From Nissolia schottii (Eukaryota; Streptophyta; Magnoliopsida; Fabales; Fabaceae): a DNA stretch of 64,000 nucleotides. The stretch lies in NCBI GenBank assembly GCA_003254905.1, contig QANU01067169.1, positions 1-64,000 on the forward strand, written 5' to 3'. Below the pieces are notes generated by a model. That model had not been told where the DNA came from, did not search any database, and was given only the letters and a program-made list of their open reading frames with translations. Position 1 is the first letter of the stretch, and every line of letters begins with the position of its first letter. Of the stretch, positions 47,497 to 60,557 are shown piece after piece. A program made the position numbers and the translations under genes.

Positions 47497-48257
47497 GATA
47501 CTGTACCGGTACATGTGCAACATAGAACACTTCTCAAACTGTCAGCAACATAGATGGAATCAGAAATTTACATATAGTAAAAAATGAGATATCCTTCATC
47601 AAATCCACTGCCTCCTTCCGCAAATTTCACCTGCATTCCAATCTCAGTTACTCCCACCTCTCCCAATTATGTGATGAAAGTAGTTAGCGTATGGATTTGG
47701 AAGGTGATGTGTGGTGGAGCGAGTGCATGTGAGCGTAGGTGACTGGATGGCTATTGTCTCCGGTGGCTAATGATTGGATAGGGATAAGGTGGAGGAGACG
47801 GGTTATTGGTTGGATTAGCCGGTCATGGCCCATGGGTAAGAGGTGGTGGATCAATCTAAACTATATCTAGTTTGAGTCACATGGATTTGGGTTGGGCTTG
47901 GGCAATGAATTCTGGGTGAGCTGGATTAAGGAAGTGATGGATCTTAGGTCTGTTACAAGAGACAGGAAAATTGACCTAAATTAATGTTGAATTATTTTAG
48001 ATTTTATTTTTTTGAAAAATTGTCAGTATAACCTGCGTAAAACGCGTTCATTACAAGTCTCTTTTTCCATCTATCACTCTCTACCTATCCCACCAGTTTA
48101 TCAAACATAAAGTTGCAAAAAACAAAACATAATAAAAGCCAAAACATCTCAACTCTACACTATTTATCAAGTGAAAACTACTGAAAACTAGTAATGGTAA
48201 TCTAGAGAAAGAGTACCTGACCATTGAGATGTTACTTCACATTACACAATTCAAAAT
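46748..48257. other. Intergenic downstream of STIPL1, no gene seen
   Basis: The left part (46800-46915) has spaced repeats of 'actaaaa' typical of decayed non-coding repeats. A hexamer array lies at 47461-47500. The last 50 bp or more should be the 3'UTR of the minus-strand splicing factor gene. Confidence 0.55.
47461..47500. repeat. (CATACC)n hexamer array
   Basis: Six or more CATACC units in a row, followed by 'gatactgtaccggtac'. It is not the plant telomere motif. It probably belongs to a decayed repeat that also shows 'cggcatacccgtacccc' just upstream. Confidence 0.8.
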
Positions 48258-50864
48258 TCAGCGTCTTTTACTAAGGGATCTATTATGCAACTCAAGCAAG
48301 CCTTCAAGTGATTCCAAAGACCATGTTTCCTCATTTTGGGCATATACCTTTTGATGTAGAGAGTCTATTATTATGCTGACATTACCAAACCCATATATTT
48401 GATGACCGTTGTGCATTCTACCAGGTTTAAGCTTGAATAGCAAACCATGTTGCTGGGCATGGGCCTCGATGACTTCTTTCAAGCTCAACTCATGAACACC
48501 ATCTGGATTGACACCGCCCGAGGATGCAGCAGCTTGCTGTTGAGCATAGGTTGCTGCTTTCTGCTGAGCCTCAAATTCCCTCTGCTCACGAACCCTAAGA
48601 TAGCTTATATTCTCCTTTAAACCAGGTTGGACCACCTTCATACCGTCGACAGCCTGGTTCATCATATCGATCCCAAGTTTAATCTGGTATCGAATACTTT
48701 CATTTGCATATAGTTCTTTTGGAATAAGTTCTTTCCAGCCGTTATACCATTTAATAACTTCATCAAAGTTAGGATTTGAACACAACCAATGATACAAAAC
48801 CTGAAGCCACTTGGCGAAGAAGAATTTCTCCATCATGTCAACCATGAGATGAATTGGAATAACAGAAGCCCACTTCATTACCCAAAAAAATTGATCAAGC
48901 TTCTGACTTGCTGGGTTAACTTGGAAATCTTGCAAGACAAGCTGCAGCTTAGGAACAATAAATCGAAGCATAAGTTGTTCCCAACTAGCAGAATCAAAGA
49001 CAGGCTTCCAGGGAGACAATATGGTATATGCAGACTCATCACTTGGATGCCAGGCACCAAGAACAGAACTCAATTTAAAACGAATCACTTGGTATATGCC
49101 CTCCAACTTGTGTCCTATCAGATGTAGCCACGGATGGACCCAAGTGTGGATAGGAATGGTCTCACGATGTGGTTCCCAAGTATCTACAGCAGTTGACAAT
49201 TTTGGCAAAACTATATTGTCCAATATTGTAGTGAGAACTGAATGAGGCAGCAACTTTTCCCATGAATCCAAAAACCGCAACATTGGCTCAGGATCCCGTG
49301 CCTGCCAGGTATTGATACCAGATATTCTCACAGCTGGCAATACAACCTCAGAAACCAATTGGGTATACGGTGATGATACATCCCATATTTCAAGACAATC
49401 TTCTCCTTGAAGTAAAGTCTTCCACAATGATACCAACTCCAACCCATGAGATGGATTTCGAAGAGGATCCCAACCTTGGAACACTCTGATGAACAAAGGT
49501 AGAGCATATGAGCAAGCAATGCACGACAAGTTACACAACTTGTAGTTATCAGCATATCTTTTATGCAAGTCAGTAAAACACTGAGCAAGGGAATCTAATG
49601 TTAGCGTCCCTAAAGTGCTCTCTTCTCCCACTCGGTCCAACACACTCATTATTTCCTCCAAACCATCCAGCTGCTTCTTTTGGAATGCTGCCTCTGTTTC
49701 TAACTTCTCTTTTTCGTTTTTCAAGCTAAGTGCTGTCTCCCTCTCCCTCCTCAAATCTCTATCAATCTCTTGGATGTCAGCCTCAGCCAACCGAACAATT
49801 AATGCTACATTATGCTGAAGTTCTGGCATTGGGACATCATTTTCCTTTGCTTTCTCCTCAGCATTCAAATCAGACAAGTTTGTATATACGCGAACCTGCG
49901 GCCCCCTCATATCATAAACCTTCTGAACAACTTCTAAATCCTGTTCTTGCTTGCTTGCCAACAATTCCTCAGCAGTAATATACTCTTCCTCCTCTTTCTT
50001 CTTCTTCAACTTTGATTGCTTTGACCATACCCTTTCTTTTGTTCTGCCAGGTGTAGGTTGGGTGACTCCTGACAAGCTCTTATTCTCTTGCTGTAAAGCA
50101 GGCATTGGCATAGAGTCCTTAGAGTTACTAAAGCCAATACCAGAATTCTTCGCCCTCAGTTTCGCCTCAATAGGAGCCACAATACCTTGCTCATTCTTCC
50201 CAAGACCACCTCCTTTATAACCCATCTTCTCTAACAGCTTCATTCCTATTCCCTTCGTATGCTTCTCGAATTTCCCAACATCAGCAGATCCATCTTGACC
50301 AAGATTTTGTCGTTGACCTCTCTTCTTCTCCAACTTCTCTCTCTCCCTCTCCCTTTCCCTCCTCATTGCCCCCTCCTTAATCTTCTTCCCAAATGCTGTA
50401 GGCAGAAAGTTATGATCATCATTCTCATTCTCATCAGAACCATCATTCCTATCAGAATCATTTGCAGCATAACCAGAATTAAAACCTAAACCAGACCCAG
50501 AAGTGCTGGCAGACCCCATACCAAGACCTAATCCGGGCCTATCCTCACTAGCATAATTATCCTTCTCATTCTGTTCTTTAGACTTGTTATCAGCATCTTG
50601 GTTAGGCATAACAGTGCCAGTAGAGACGAAATTCACAGGCTTGGTAAGATCCACCTTCTTCGATATACCGTCTTTTCTACGTTTTCTGCTAGAATAGTCA
50701 TCATCATCATCTTCAGAGTCCGCAAAAACACCATAAAGAACATCTTCTCTGGTCTGGGTACGTTTCTCTTTGCGCTTTCGATAGTAGTACTCGCCACCAA
50801 TCCATTGCCCTCCATCAAAATCGTTCTCCATCCCAAATGTCTCCATCTCTTGGTCCTCGTCCAT
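48258..50864 (-). CDS. STIPL1: Septin and tuftelin-interacting protein 1 homolog (G-patch splicing factor)
   Basis: Nuclear spliceosome-disassembly factor, the plant counterpart of human TFIP11 and yeast Ntr1, which recruits and activates the DEAH helicase Prp43 on intron lariats. The coding region is one uninterrupted frame of 868 codons. Acidic/basic N-terminal region (1-160, with [24 protein letters not shown]), a charged RERERE stretch (about 168-182), G-patch (about 203-247: [19 protein letters not shown]), a coiled region, then a long GCFC-type domain in the C-terminal half. I chose the ATG at 50864-50862 because MDEDQEME is the conserved family start. The frame stays open 46 codons further upstream, but that part is 5'UTR and intron. 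Arabidopsis relatives act in splicing and clock period. Confidence 0.93.
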   Translation of the reverse strand: MDEDQEMETFGMENDFDGGQWIGGEYYYRKRKEKRTQTREDVLYGVFADSEDDDDDYSSRKRRKDGISKKVDLTKPVNFVSTGTVMPNQDADNKSKEQNEKDNYASEDRPGLGLGMGSASTSGSGLGFNSGYAANDSDRNDGSDENENDDHNFLPTAFGKKIKEGAMRREREREREKLEKKRGQRQNLGQDGSADVGKFEKHTKGIGMKLLEKMGYKGGGLGKNEQGIVAPIEAKLRAKNSGIGFSNSKDSMPMPALQQENKSLSGVTQPTPGRTKERVWSKQSKLKKKKEEEEYITAEELLASKQEQDLEVVQKVYDMRGPQVRVYTNLSDLNAEEKAKENDVPMPELQHNVALIVRLAEADIQEIDRDLRRERETALSLKNEKEKLETEAAFQKKQLDGLEEIMSVLDRVGEESTLGTLTLDSLAQCFTDLHKRYADNYKLCNLSCIACSYALPLFIRVFQGWDPLRNPSHGLELVSLWKTLLQGEDCLEIWDVSSPYTQLVSEVVLPAVRISGINTWQARDPEPMLRFLDSWEKLLPHSVLTTILDNIVLPKLSTAVDTWEPHRETIPIHTWVHPWLHLIGHKLEGIYQVIRFKLSSVLGAWHPSDESAYTILSPWKPVFDSASWEQLMLRFIVPKLQLVLQDFQVNPASQKLDQFFWVMKWASVIPIHLMVDMMEKFFFAKWLQVLYHWLCSNPNFDEVIKWYNGWKELIPKELYANESIRYQIKLGIDMMNQAVDGMKVVQPGLKENISYLRVREQREFEAQQKAATYAQQQAAASSGGVNPDGVHELSLKEVIEAHAQQHGLLFKLKPGRMHNGHQIYGFGNVSIIIDSLHQKVYAQNEETWSLESLEGLLELHNRSLSKRR

Positions 50865-50887
50865 TTTTTTGGTCACACAACCTACAA

Positions 50888-51142
50888 CTGAAAAAATAAA
50901 ATTCACTGCCCGTAGTGTAAGGTCAAACCAAATTACATACAATCCCCATCCCAGCTTATTTTTTTTTTTATTATAATGGAAATTGTCAAAGCATGAATAC
51001 ATTTAGCTCCATATGTATTATATCCACAGAATTTGGAAACAAGCAGAACAAATAACCTTCGAATGAGGCATAACACTCAGCACCAAAGTCAAGAAATCAG
51101 TGGTTCGAAAAGAGAGTACCTTGCGAGATTTAGATAACTTAC
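50888..51142 (-). other. 5'UTR intron of STIPL1
   Basis: On the minus strand a donor CTGCGCCG/GTAAGT at 51143/51142 and an acceptor TTTTTTCAG/TTGTAGG at 50888/50887 bound a 255-bp intron, leaving about 23 nt of leader before the ATG. The GC-richer first exon reaches to about 51250 or beyond. Predicted from splice signals only. Confidence 0.65.
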
Positions 51143-51249
51143 CGGCGCAGCAACGGTGGAGGAATTGAGCGAGATGGGAGCTTCCTTCGTCGGGCGAGTT
51201 TGACGAAGATCGGCTAGCTAAGCTGAGACGCAAAGCAGTACACGAGATT

Positions 51250-52232
51250 GATTAGCAGCTGCAGTGAGAAAGTAAGGTTCGTCGATCTTCGGAGGCTAGG
51301 GCTACGGTTTGCTGTATAATTTTGGCTTCCTTCCAATCAAATTATGGAAAAGTGCTGTTGACGACGGGCTGAGGCATGTGCATAACTCACATAGCAGGCA
51401 AAGATAGGATAAAGCTCCTCTGAATTAATTGATTTGGCGAACTTGTTGTGGCATTGCAGCAACAACCACCAACAATAGTCGACCAGATGCGCAGGAGAAC
51501 GTCGTTGTCGTGAAGAGCGGCGCAGGGTGGGAGAAGATTAGAAGGAGTGGGTCTAGAATGATCGCGGTCTTTGAGGGCCTGACCCAGAATCCTCTTCGCT
51601 AGAAGGGCTTGGGCTTGTCAAATGTGATGAATCACGTAGGTGGCCCATATGACCGAGAATAATAAAAGTGAGGTGCATATCCTGTAGCCCATGTGGCAGA
51701 GAAGAATTAAAAAAGTTTGGGAAAGTTAGGGTTCGTTTGGCAGACTATAAGGCATGATTGAATTGTTTGGTACGGTTGTAAGGCTTTAGTGCCATTTTCT
51801 TGCTTTTCAGATGTAACCAAAAAAAAATTGTTTGGTACAATTGCAAATTTGAGAGAGAAGGTTAGAGAGAGAGAAGGAGTGAGAAAAGGTGAGGATTGTT
51901 TCGTTATGAGCTGCCTGGACAGGAAGTTCGACTAAGAGCTGGACCAACTTAATAGGTCGGAAAAAAAAGGTGAGAAAGGTGGGGGAGGAGTTCTCCAGTA
52001 TGTCCTCACTAGTGGCTCGTGAAGAAGATTTGATGGTGAATGAAGTCCTTGAGACCTCGACGATGGAATCCCCTAAACCTCCTTTGTAGGAGTGCTCAAG
52101 TTTAGGAATGCGAGGCAAGACTGCGAAGATGACTCATTTAGCTCAAGTTCGGAGGAGTCCAAGAGTGATGACGAAGATGATGAGAAAGCTGAGTTCGGCT
52201 CATATGCAACGTTGGAGAAAGAGAAAAAGCAT
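51250..52232. other. Promoter side of STIPL1 and unassigned sequence up to the gap
   Basis: The first 300 bp are GC-richer and probably hold the STIPL1 promoter. From about 52092 an open frame rich in Ser, Asp and Glu (EESKSDDEDDEKAEFG) runs into the N gap; a 'ttgtag' acceptor-like signal precedes it. It might be a host exon or a retroelement gag piece, and I cannot tell which. Confidence 0.45.
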
Positions 52233-52893
52233 NNNNNNNNNNNNNNNNNNNNNNNNNNNNNNNNNNNNNNNNNNNNNNNNNNNNNNNNNNNNNNNNNNNN
52301 NNNNNNNNNNNNNNNNNNNNNNNNNNNNNNNNNNNNNNNNNNNNNNNNNNNNNNNNNNNNNNNNNNNNNNNNNNNNNNNNNNNNNNNNNNNNNNNNNNNN
52401 NNNNNNNNNNNNNNNNNNNNNNNNNNNNNNNNNNNNNNNNNNNNNNNNNNNNNNNNNNNNNNNNNNNNNNNNNNNNNNNNNNNNNNNNNNNNNNNNNNNN
52501 NNNNNNNNNNNNNNNNNNNNNNNNNNNNNNNNNNNNNNNNNNNNNNNNNNNNNNNNNNNNNNNNNNNNNNNNNNNNNNNNNNNNNNNNNNNNNNNNNNNN
52601 NNNNNNNNNNNNNNNNNNNNNNNNNNNNNNNNNNNNNNNNNNNNNNNNNNNNNNNNNNNNNNNNNNNNNNNNNNNNNNNNNNNNNNNNNNNNNNNNNNNN
52701 NNNNNNNNNNNNNNNNNNNNNNNNNNNNNNNNNNNNNNNNNNNNNNNNNNNNNNNNNNNNNNNNNNNNNNNNNNNNNNNNNNNNNNNNNNNNNNNNNNNN
52801 NNNNNNNNNNNNNNNNNNNNNNNNNNNNNNNNNNNNNNNNNNNNNNNNNNNNNNNNNNNNNNNNNNNNNNNNNNNNNNNNNNNNNNNNNNNNN
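52233..52893. other. Assembly gap (661 Ns)
   Basis: An unbroken run of N. Open frames crossing it have no meaning. The true length may differ from the run length. Confidence 0.99.
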
Positions 52894-54463
52894 ATCAGAA
52901 ATATTAAATGAAGCTTAAATGTTATACTTGCTTGGGAGATCAATCTTGTAAGCATTGTCATTTATCCTTTCCATCACTTGAAATGGACCATCTCCCCTAA
53001 CATCAAGTTTAGATTTTCTTTGAGTAGGAAACCGTTCATTCTTCAAATGTACCAAACCCAATCACTAGGTTTGAATACAATTTTTTTTTGCCCCTTATTC
53101 ACTCTTTGAGCTGTCAACCTACTTTTCTTCTCAATCATTTCACATGCCTTCATATGTATTGCTTTAACCTTTTTAGCCTTTCTTTCACCATTCTAAGCTA
53201 TCTAGATCACTCAAAGGTAAAGACTTCAAATCCAAAACAGTTAAAGGATTAAATTCATGCACAATCTCAAATGGAGAGAAACCTATGGAAGAATGTATAG
53301 TCCTATTATAAGCAAACTCAATAAAAGGCAAACAATCTTCCCAAGTTTTTAAACTATTACCAACAACAACATGAAATAAAGTTCTTAAAGTTCTATTCAA
53401 AACTTCACTTTTCCATCAATTTGTGAGTGACAAGTAGTGGAATATAGCAGTTTAGTTCATAAATTACCTTACAACACTTTCCAAAAATGACTCAAGAATT
53501 TCACATCACAGTCCGGAGCAATCATCTTCGGGACACCATGCAAAAGCACAACCTTTTTAAACAACAAGTTAGCAATATTTGTAGCATCATAAATTTTGTT
53601 GCATGCAATAAAATGTGTCATTCTGTTAAAACTATCAACAACAACAAATATGTTATCTCTACCTTTCCTAGTCTTAGGCAATCCAAGCATAAAATCCATA
53701 GATATGTCAATCAAATGATGAGTAGGAACAGACAATGGGGTGCACAACCCATGTGGCATAGACTTAGATTTAGTCTGTTTACATGCAATGCATCTAGCAC
53801 AAATCCTCTCAACATCCTTTCGCATGTGAGGCCAATAAAAATGTTTAGATAATAATGCAAAATCTTATGCACACCAAAATGACCTATCAAACCACCACTA
53901 TGTGATTTTCTAACAACAATTCTCTAATAGAACAAACTGACACCCAAATTTTATTACGACAAAATAAAAAACCTTCATGCCTATAGAATTTCTCAAATAA
54001 GCCATGTTCATATGAAGCATAGATATTAGAGAAATCAAAATTAGTTGCATACAAATCTTTCAAATGCTCAAACCCTGACAACTTAGAAATAAGTGTAGTG
54101 ATTAAAGCATTTATAGATAAAGCCTCAACAACTACATTCTCTTTACCCAGTCGAGGAAAAGTCTCAATGAACTCCACCCATTTAGCATGTCTTTTGTTCA
54201 ACTTACCTCGCCCCTTAAGGTGCTTCAAAGATTCATGATCAATGTGAACCACAAACTCTTTTGATAGCAAATAATGTTACCAAACTACAATTCCTTGTCA
54301 TAGGTAGAATACTTTAAGTTGAGCTAAATTCAATTTTTCACAAAAGAAAGCAATAAGATATTTTTCTTGCATCAAACCAGCACCTATACCTATCTTAGAG
54401 GCATCATATTCAATCTCAAAAGTCTTATCAAAACAAGGCAAAACAAGAACATGAGCAGAACTA
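52894..54463 (-). mobile_element. Ty3-gypsy (chromovirus-type) pol fragment
   Basis: From right to left on the minus strand: the end of reverse transcriptase with RNase H start ([18 protein letters not shown], about 54430), RNase H ([20 protein letters not shown], about 54240), integrase zinc finger and core (CARCIACKQTKS, IDISMDFMLGLPKTRKGRD, about 53480-53825) and the integrase C-terminal side (AYNRTIHSSIGFSPFEIV, about 53300), then a tail next to the N gap. The wording fits Reina/Tekay-like chromoviruses. It is a fossil with several breaks and is cut on the right at about 54463 by an LTR of another element. Confidence 0.85.
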
Positions 54464-54465
54464 TG

Positions 54466-57400
54466 ATGACCCCCAAAAATTGTCACTAACACGCAAGAGG
54501 CCATTTCCTTTATGAAAGCCTTTTAACGTGCTAATTATGAAAACGCGTAACGATTTATAAAATAAAACCTTTTAAAATAAAGTAAACTTCATAAATGAAC
54601 AAAATACTTGTCTCATGAAATCCTTATAATAAAATCTATGATTAAAAATATGAAATCAAATAACTGAAAATACATAACAAGCCGCCTATAGTTCACTAGA
54701 GCACTTTACTAACTAGCATAAGATAAACGACATAAACTATCCTAAACTAACTTCACTGCGAAGCAAAGTTCACCCAAAGGCTGCTGACTATTGGAGGAGA
54801 GGAATTGTATCCAAGTCCTCGTTGGGATCTGCAAGTAAAACAAATCAATGTAAGTGTGACTCATCATCACAGTGAGTGGGTTTACGACCACATGAGACAG
54901 TTATATAAACATAGCACAGACAATGCAATACATAAAAGACATAATGTGTTATAAACATAATGAGTGTGTTTGTTTGCGCTTCTGGAAGGGGAGAAGTCCT
55001 TATTTTTACAAGAAAATTACTTTTATTGATTTTTGTGTTGTTTGTGCTTCTAAAAAAAGTAGAAAAGAATTAATTGTTTTGCTTATTTTGAGAAGTAGGT
55101 CTCCACTTGCTTCTGGTAGAATCAGAAGTGTAACATCTTACATTGTTATAGAACATAAACACAATATTTTCTGTTGTACAGTAATTAATAATTATGTATA
55201 ATATTGAACCATACATTCATAATACATTATTTAAATAATAATATTCCTCTAATCACGTTGAGTTCAAAACTTTCGTCAGATTGACAATCGGAGTTACGGT
55301 TTAGAAGTTAGGATTAGGCGCGTTGCCTTACGGGGCCCACTCTATCTCTGTCTAAGTTACCCTAGAGACTAGAGACCCTTGGGAACCTACTCCCATAATT
55401 ATTGTAATTAAATTTTTTATTTTAGTCCTGATACGATAAAAATCGATAAATCGTCTTCTAGTTTTTCGTTACGCGACGACTCGCGCACCGGACGAACCAA
55501 AGAGATTTTCCACTCTGTCAAACAACATTTACTCCTCCCCCATCAGCCTTTGGAAGCCACGGCTGACCCTCTATCTTTTTTTTTCTCTCAATTTCTCTTC
55601 AAGTGCAATCACATTTATTCCCTTCTCCCATTCCAAAGCTATGTTGAACACTATTCATAAAGCTCTCATCTTCTTTCTAAGTTAAGAAAAGAAAATTTCA
55701 GACTTCCTCTTCCATTTTTCCTCTCCAAAACTGTGGCTTCTCCCCCCTCAATTAACCTTCAAATAACTTCCCCAAACACCATACACTGTTTACAAAAAAG
55801 AAAGTCATCATCCTCCTCTTCAAGAACATAAGCTTTGTTCTAGCAAAGGTGGGATTTTCCTTGCATGTTTCTTGTTGTTTTTCCTTTCTTATGACTGATT
55901 CTAAATATATAATATTCTCCTATTCTTGCTTGATACGAAAATGGATTTGTTGTTTGCAAGCACGTATGAAAAAAAAATANAAGTGTGTCTTTAAGGATGA
56001 AACCTTCTTTTAAGAGTAAAGATAGAAAATGAAGTCCCATTACACTTAGTTTGAGTTGGTTCATGTGGGAAAGTCATTTTCTGTAGATCTTGTGTTCGTT
56101 ATAAGAATTCATATCTATAGCATAGAGTGCCATGAGTATGGTTCATATTATATATAAATGTGTGCAAATTATTGTTATAATTTTGTTCTGTTAAAAATGA
56201 TTGTTTATATTCTTATTATGTTCTTATTATGTTTATGATTGTTCTGACGAGATTTATGCTTGTGATCACGATTATGTTGACGAATGTTGCAAGTATATGC
56301 TCACAATCTATTATGTTCACATAATCATTTTCTATCATGCGTTGTTGAATATGCATACATGTGATTATATCATCATTTCTGCATAAGTGTGTTATAAGTT
56401 ATGAATGAAAGGAATGATTATGAAAGATATGTTATGTCCTATTTGAAAAAACTACTCTGTAAGACTTTAATAACACACTCAATCGAACAAAGGCTCGTCA
56501 TTGATGTGATTGGGGATTCCTATCTTGGGAAGCAAATCCTCTGGGCCTTAGCTAGATACAGGTCACCTCGACACCTTTTTTGGTTTAGAAGGTTGTGTGT
56601 TGTTGGTCCAAGCACAGGCAGAGGAGAAAAATCCCTTCAATTATTTACTGACTGGATCAAATTATATTATGTGATTCGCTACCATAGATTGAACTCAACT
56701 TTCCTTTATTTTGTATATCCTTAGATGGTTGAAGCTGTTTCAAGCATACTGAATGGTATAACATAAACAACATGTGTTCTTGGGCAATTGAAGCTTTCCA
56801 AGTCATACTTAACGCATAAGCTGACATCACGCAAGGCATTCATTATTTAGTGCATCATATGTTAATATTATGATTATGCCTGTTACTCCATGATTATGAC
56901 TACTACTCCATGATTATGTACGTTACTCTTGTTTATAAATGTGGATTGTTAAGTTAAAGGAAAGACTAAGGTAACATGTAACCATTTAGGACTAAGGCAA
57001 TATAAATAATTTAAATGAACTATGATGTATGCTCACTTAGAGATAGCCCAAATGGCTAGAACCTTATGCGATGACACCTAGTATGATGCACAGGAATCCT
57101 TACTAAGGAAATTCAATTTCTCATTCCCTTCGCATTTTTGTTCTAGATTTCGATGTTACCAGCACGGATAGTGAGGTTGGGACCTCGAGACATCAAGAGC
57201 ATCAGGATTGATCCCATTCAGGGCATAGTCATTATGGTTGCTGCCCACACTACGACGTACGAGATAGCGGTCATAGACATGGAAGATGTTTCCATTACAC
57301 CCAAGTTGATGTACCAGATTCAGGAGTTGTTTCCCCCTCATGATGCTAACCCTATGGTTCCTCAACCTTCACCTTCGATGCCCATTGCTGACGAGTCTGG

Positions 57401-58070
57401 GTCTGATTCTAACAAGGCTGTGATATCCCAATTTTGTGATCCTCCTTGACGCACTAGTAAAGCACGAAGCTATCGTAAAGCTTTTAGCATGTGTCCGACG
57501 GGTGCGATCAAAGTTTTCCCTTTGGGTTTCAAGACGAGACAGTACTTCCCTCCACATGGCGCTTCAATGGCTTGAGAGTGGTCGTGACGTTGTCATGTTT
57601 AGTTATCCTCATGTTTCATTTTTTCAGATATTATTTAGGTGTTTTAGATTTTGTTGTGATGACGAGCAAGCATGTGTTGAGCTCCTCATCTTTTGTTTGG
57701 ATATTATATTTATATTTGTGTCATGATGATGCCTTGCGTGGCTTTGTGGATATTGTGATGATGGATGAATATTGTTCTGCTATATTATTATTACATACAA
57801 TTTGTGTACCTAAGGTACATTTAGTTTATGATTGGTATGTTTGATCCGTTATCGTTATGCATATCGTTGTCTAATGTTGCTTTAAGAAAATACAGTACCA
57901 TTTTGCATGACTCAATTTTCTTAAAAGTTTTCCATAAAAGTTCAAAATTTCCCATATTTTCCAATTAAGTATTTTATAAAATTAAGTCTAAAGATAAGCA
58001 AAAGCCAAAACGTTACAACTTGCGAGCATTAATTACGACTTAAACGTACTTAGCTAGTTAAGGTGTTACA
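54466..58070 (+). mobile_element. Long gypsy LTR region (Tekay-like), ending at a primer site
   Basis: The region starts TGATGACCCCCAAAAATTG at the junction with the chromovirus fragment. It contains phrases usual in long chromovirus LTRs ('ctcatcatcacagtgagtgg', 'gacaatcggagttacggt') and ends AGTTAAGGTGTTACA. A primer site TGGTATCAGAG follows at 58074-58084. A second possible LTR start, TGTGATATCCCAATTTTG, lies at about 57418, so more than one LTR copy may be joined here. A MITE-like insertion may sit at about 54960-55135. The open frame at 57153-57449 is not recognised. This is a fossil. Confidence 0.6.
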
Positions 58071-58600
58071 TTATGGTATCAGAGTATGTCGATTCAATGA
58101 GCCTGAGGATTGTGCTTGACTATGCTTCTAAGCATATTTTTGTGCCTTTGTTTCTCTGTGTGCAGTTTGTTCCTACATACACATTGCATGAGTATGAGCC
58201 TTATTTAGTCTTCATCAGATCTTGAAGATTGAATTGACTATGCTCCAATGCGTTTCTCGAATAGTTAGTCATGTGTTAGGTCGTCTTCTGATACAAGGAG
58301 TAGTTTTGCATGGCATGCTTAGTTGCTTTGTCCTTATACTTCTGGTAAAACATAGAGCTTAGCTACCTCTATGGTTGTTGTCGGATATATTCAGGGTTGA
58401 TGGCTAGCAATGGGCGAAATCAGAACGCTATGATCATTGAGGACCTTAGCATTCTGCTAGGTATGACTCTAAGTCTCAGCCTCAACATTATGGAAAGGAA
58501 GCAGTTGTGACAACTCAACCTTGTTCTACGAGCTTGGTCTAAGGAGTTTGAGAGGTTTCTAGTCGTCACGAGAGAGAGGCATTACCTTTTTTATTTCTTG
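58071..58600 (+). mobile_element. Leader and start of gag of the gypsy element, then truncated
   Basis: After the primer site, a start MASNGRNQNAM appears at about 58401, plausible as the beginning of gag, but the frame does not continue as a full gag. The next recognisable sequence is a Copia gag on the other strand from about 58670. This is a fossil. Confidence 0.4.
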
Positions 58601-58669
58601 ATAAGGTAAACCCTCCTGCTGAAGGAAAGTTTCTCTTCCCTTTCCTTGAGAAAAACACTACTTCAAAAG

Positions 58670-60240
58670 GATCTAAATGATAGCGTCTAGCGTATTCTTG
58701 ATAATCCCGTAGCTATACACATTTCTTTCTCGTGGTATAACTTGATTGAAAAGAAAAGAATTTGAATATTCCCATATTTTTCTGGCTTCATGCCTTTCCA
58801 TTTCCACTTGTCGTAATTTTGATGATTTGTTTGAAGGTGTCCTCTCCCTCAGCCACAAACCCCTTGACTGAGATCTAGAATTATGTACTTGTTGTGAATC
58901 AGAAGAACTAGAACTGTATTGGTCGGACGTGAAGAGAGCAGTGGATGGATGATCTTGGGTTATTTGTCGTTCTTGTTTAGTCAGGAGGGAAAAGACAGTA
59001 TTAACATCAGGTAAAGGTTTCATCATCATGACTTGGGATCAGACATGGGTGTATTGTTCATTTAAACCTCTAATGAAGCGTACAACATAATCTCGTTTTC
59101 TATAATTTCTAAAAATTCCTAAACCACGGACACAAGAAATAGGACAGGTACAAGGAATGAATTGAAAACACTCTAGTTCTTCCCAAACCGATTTCAACTT
59201 AGTAAAATACAAGGTAATAGAAAGTTCTCCTTGTCTAAGAATACTGTTCTTCCAACGGTTCTAAAGATATCACCCTGATAATATCTATACCTAAGATCAT
59301 TCCAAAGTTCATAATAGTTTTCAATCCAAATAACACTTTAATAGATTTCTAAAGACAAAGATTGAGTTATCCAAGAAATGATATAGGTGTTACAACGATC
59401 CCAAGCATCAAATAAGGACTATCTTCAGTAGGTTTAGTGACCGTATATACCATTGATGAAACATATTTTGTTCTTCGACTTGAGGGCAAGACGCATCGCA
59501 CGTTCCCATTAGTGATAGTTCTGATTTGAGCTTGATGGGAGTGATTGCAACTCCCGAATTTTCCCAAGGATGAATGAAGTACGGAATCGTTGGATTGAGC
59601 ATAGGGTTTTGCACATGATAATTGAGCATTGAATGTTGAATCAGTGCTTGCTGAGGAGGAATTGGCACTTCAAATTGATGCGGGATTGGCGGCGGATTCT
59701 CCATGATAATGAACCAAAGAAATTGGGGAAATGGAATTGACAGAAGAAATTGGGGAAAACAAGAAGGAAATGAGAAATTGACAAAGAAGTTTCACAACTA
59801 TTGTTGATCCACCTGATTGAGTCTTGCAAGGCGTGCTTGAGAAAATTGCAAGATTCACAGCGAAAACTTGTGGATTAATCACTCTAAATCAAATAAGATT
59901 CCAAGAAGTGCTCAAGATTAGAAGAAATAACCATGAGACTGAAAAACTCGTGGAGCAGCGCTGCAAGATGAAGATGCAGAAGCTCAAAATTGATTGCATA
60001 TCAAATCTTAAGCAAGAAAGATGAAGCTAAGAGATTTTAGAAAATGCCTCTCAGAGAGGTTTCTTATTGAATTTCAGAATAAGTGAAGCACTCAACAAGT
60101 TTATGCTAACTGGCTAATATATAGTGCTTAATCAGCAACTAACTAACTAACTCAGGTTACACACAAACTAAATTAGTTCTTCAATAACAAACTTAAACCA
60201 ACTCTGGTTTGAGAGCTGTTAGTTCTATGTAATTGGGCCA
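58670..60240 (-). mobile_element. Copia retrotransposon fragment (gag and 5' leader/LTR side)
   Basis: Minus-strand coding remnants of a Copia gag: MENPPPIPHQ near the start (59704), then PYFIHPWENSGVAITPIKLK and, further on, MKPLPDVNTVFSLLTKQERQ (about 59029). To the right (59830-60240) lies non-coding sequence with an (AACT)n run, reminiscent of the LTRs of the Copia elements in gene 2. No full LTR pair was found. This is a fossil with several breaks. Confidence 0.65.
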
Positions 60241-60557
60241 TCTCCCTTGTCACTGGCCCAATGTTCCTAGCCTGTATCAATTGTGGACTTAAGTGATATA
60301 GCCATTCAAAATGATAATACAGAACTAGCTTCGGTTTCCACAAACAGTATTGAAAAAACAATAAAATGAGTAAACCTTGTATGCAACACTCAACATTTTC
60401 GCAGTGATAATGAAAATCAGTCACATAACAAAGCAATATTTTCCTAGTTTATGCTTTAAATATCCATGATGTGAAACAAATTGTCAACTGGAGTGATTAA
60501 TTTTACATAAACTTCTCTACCTGTGTAACTCTAATGTTCTGTAACTGTTCTACTTAC
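60241..60557. other. Short intergenic stretch, no gene seen
   Basis: AT-rich sequence between the Copia fragment and the MLO relic. I looked for the next MLO exon (the LCSY...LPLYALVTQ region) on the minus strand and did not find it. Confidence 0.5.

Noticed and set aside
47461-47500. Hexamer array considered as interstitial telomere DNA
   Set aside because: The unit is CATACC, not the plant telomere CCCTAAA.
50865-51002. 46-codon N-terminal extension of the STIPL1 frame
   Set aside because: It crosses a good splice acceptor and the family start MDEDQEME begins at 50864; the upstream part reads as intron and leader.
52092-52961. Three long frames spanning the N run on both strands
   Set aside because: They are made of unknown bases; only the short flanks are real sequence.
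57495-57510. 'gacgggtgcgatca' resembling the start of 5S rRNA, as in Cassandra elements
   Set aside because: The match stops after about 14 bases and the rest of 5S is absent.
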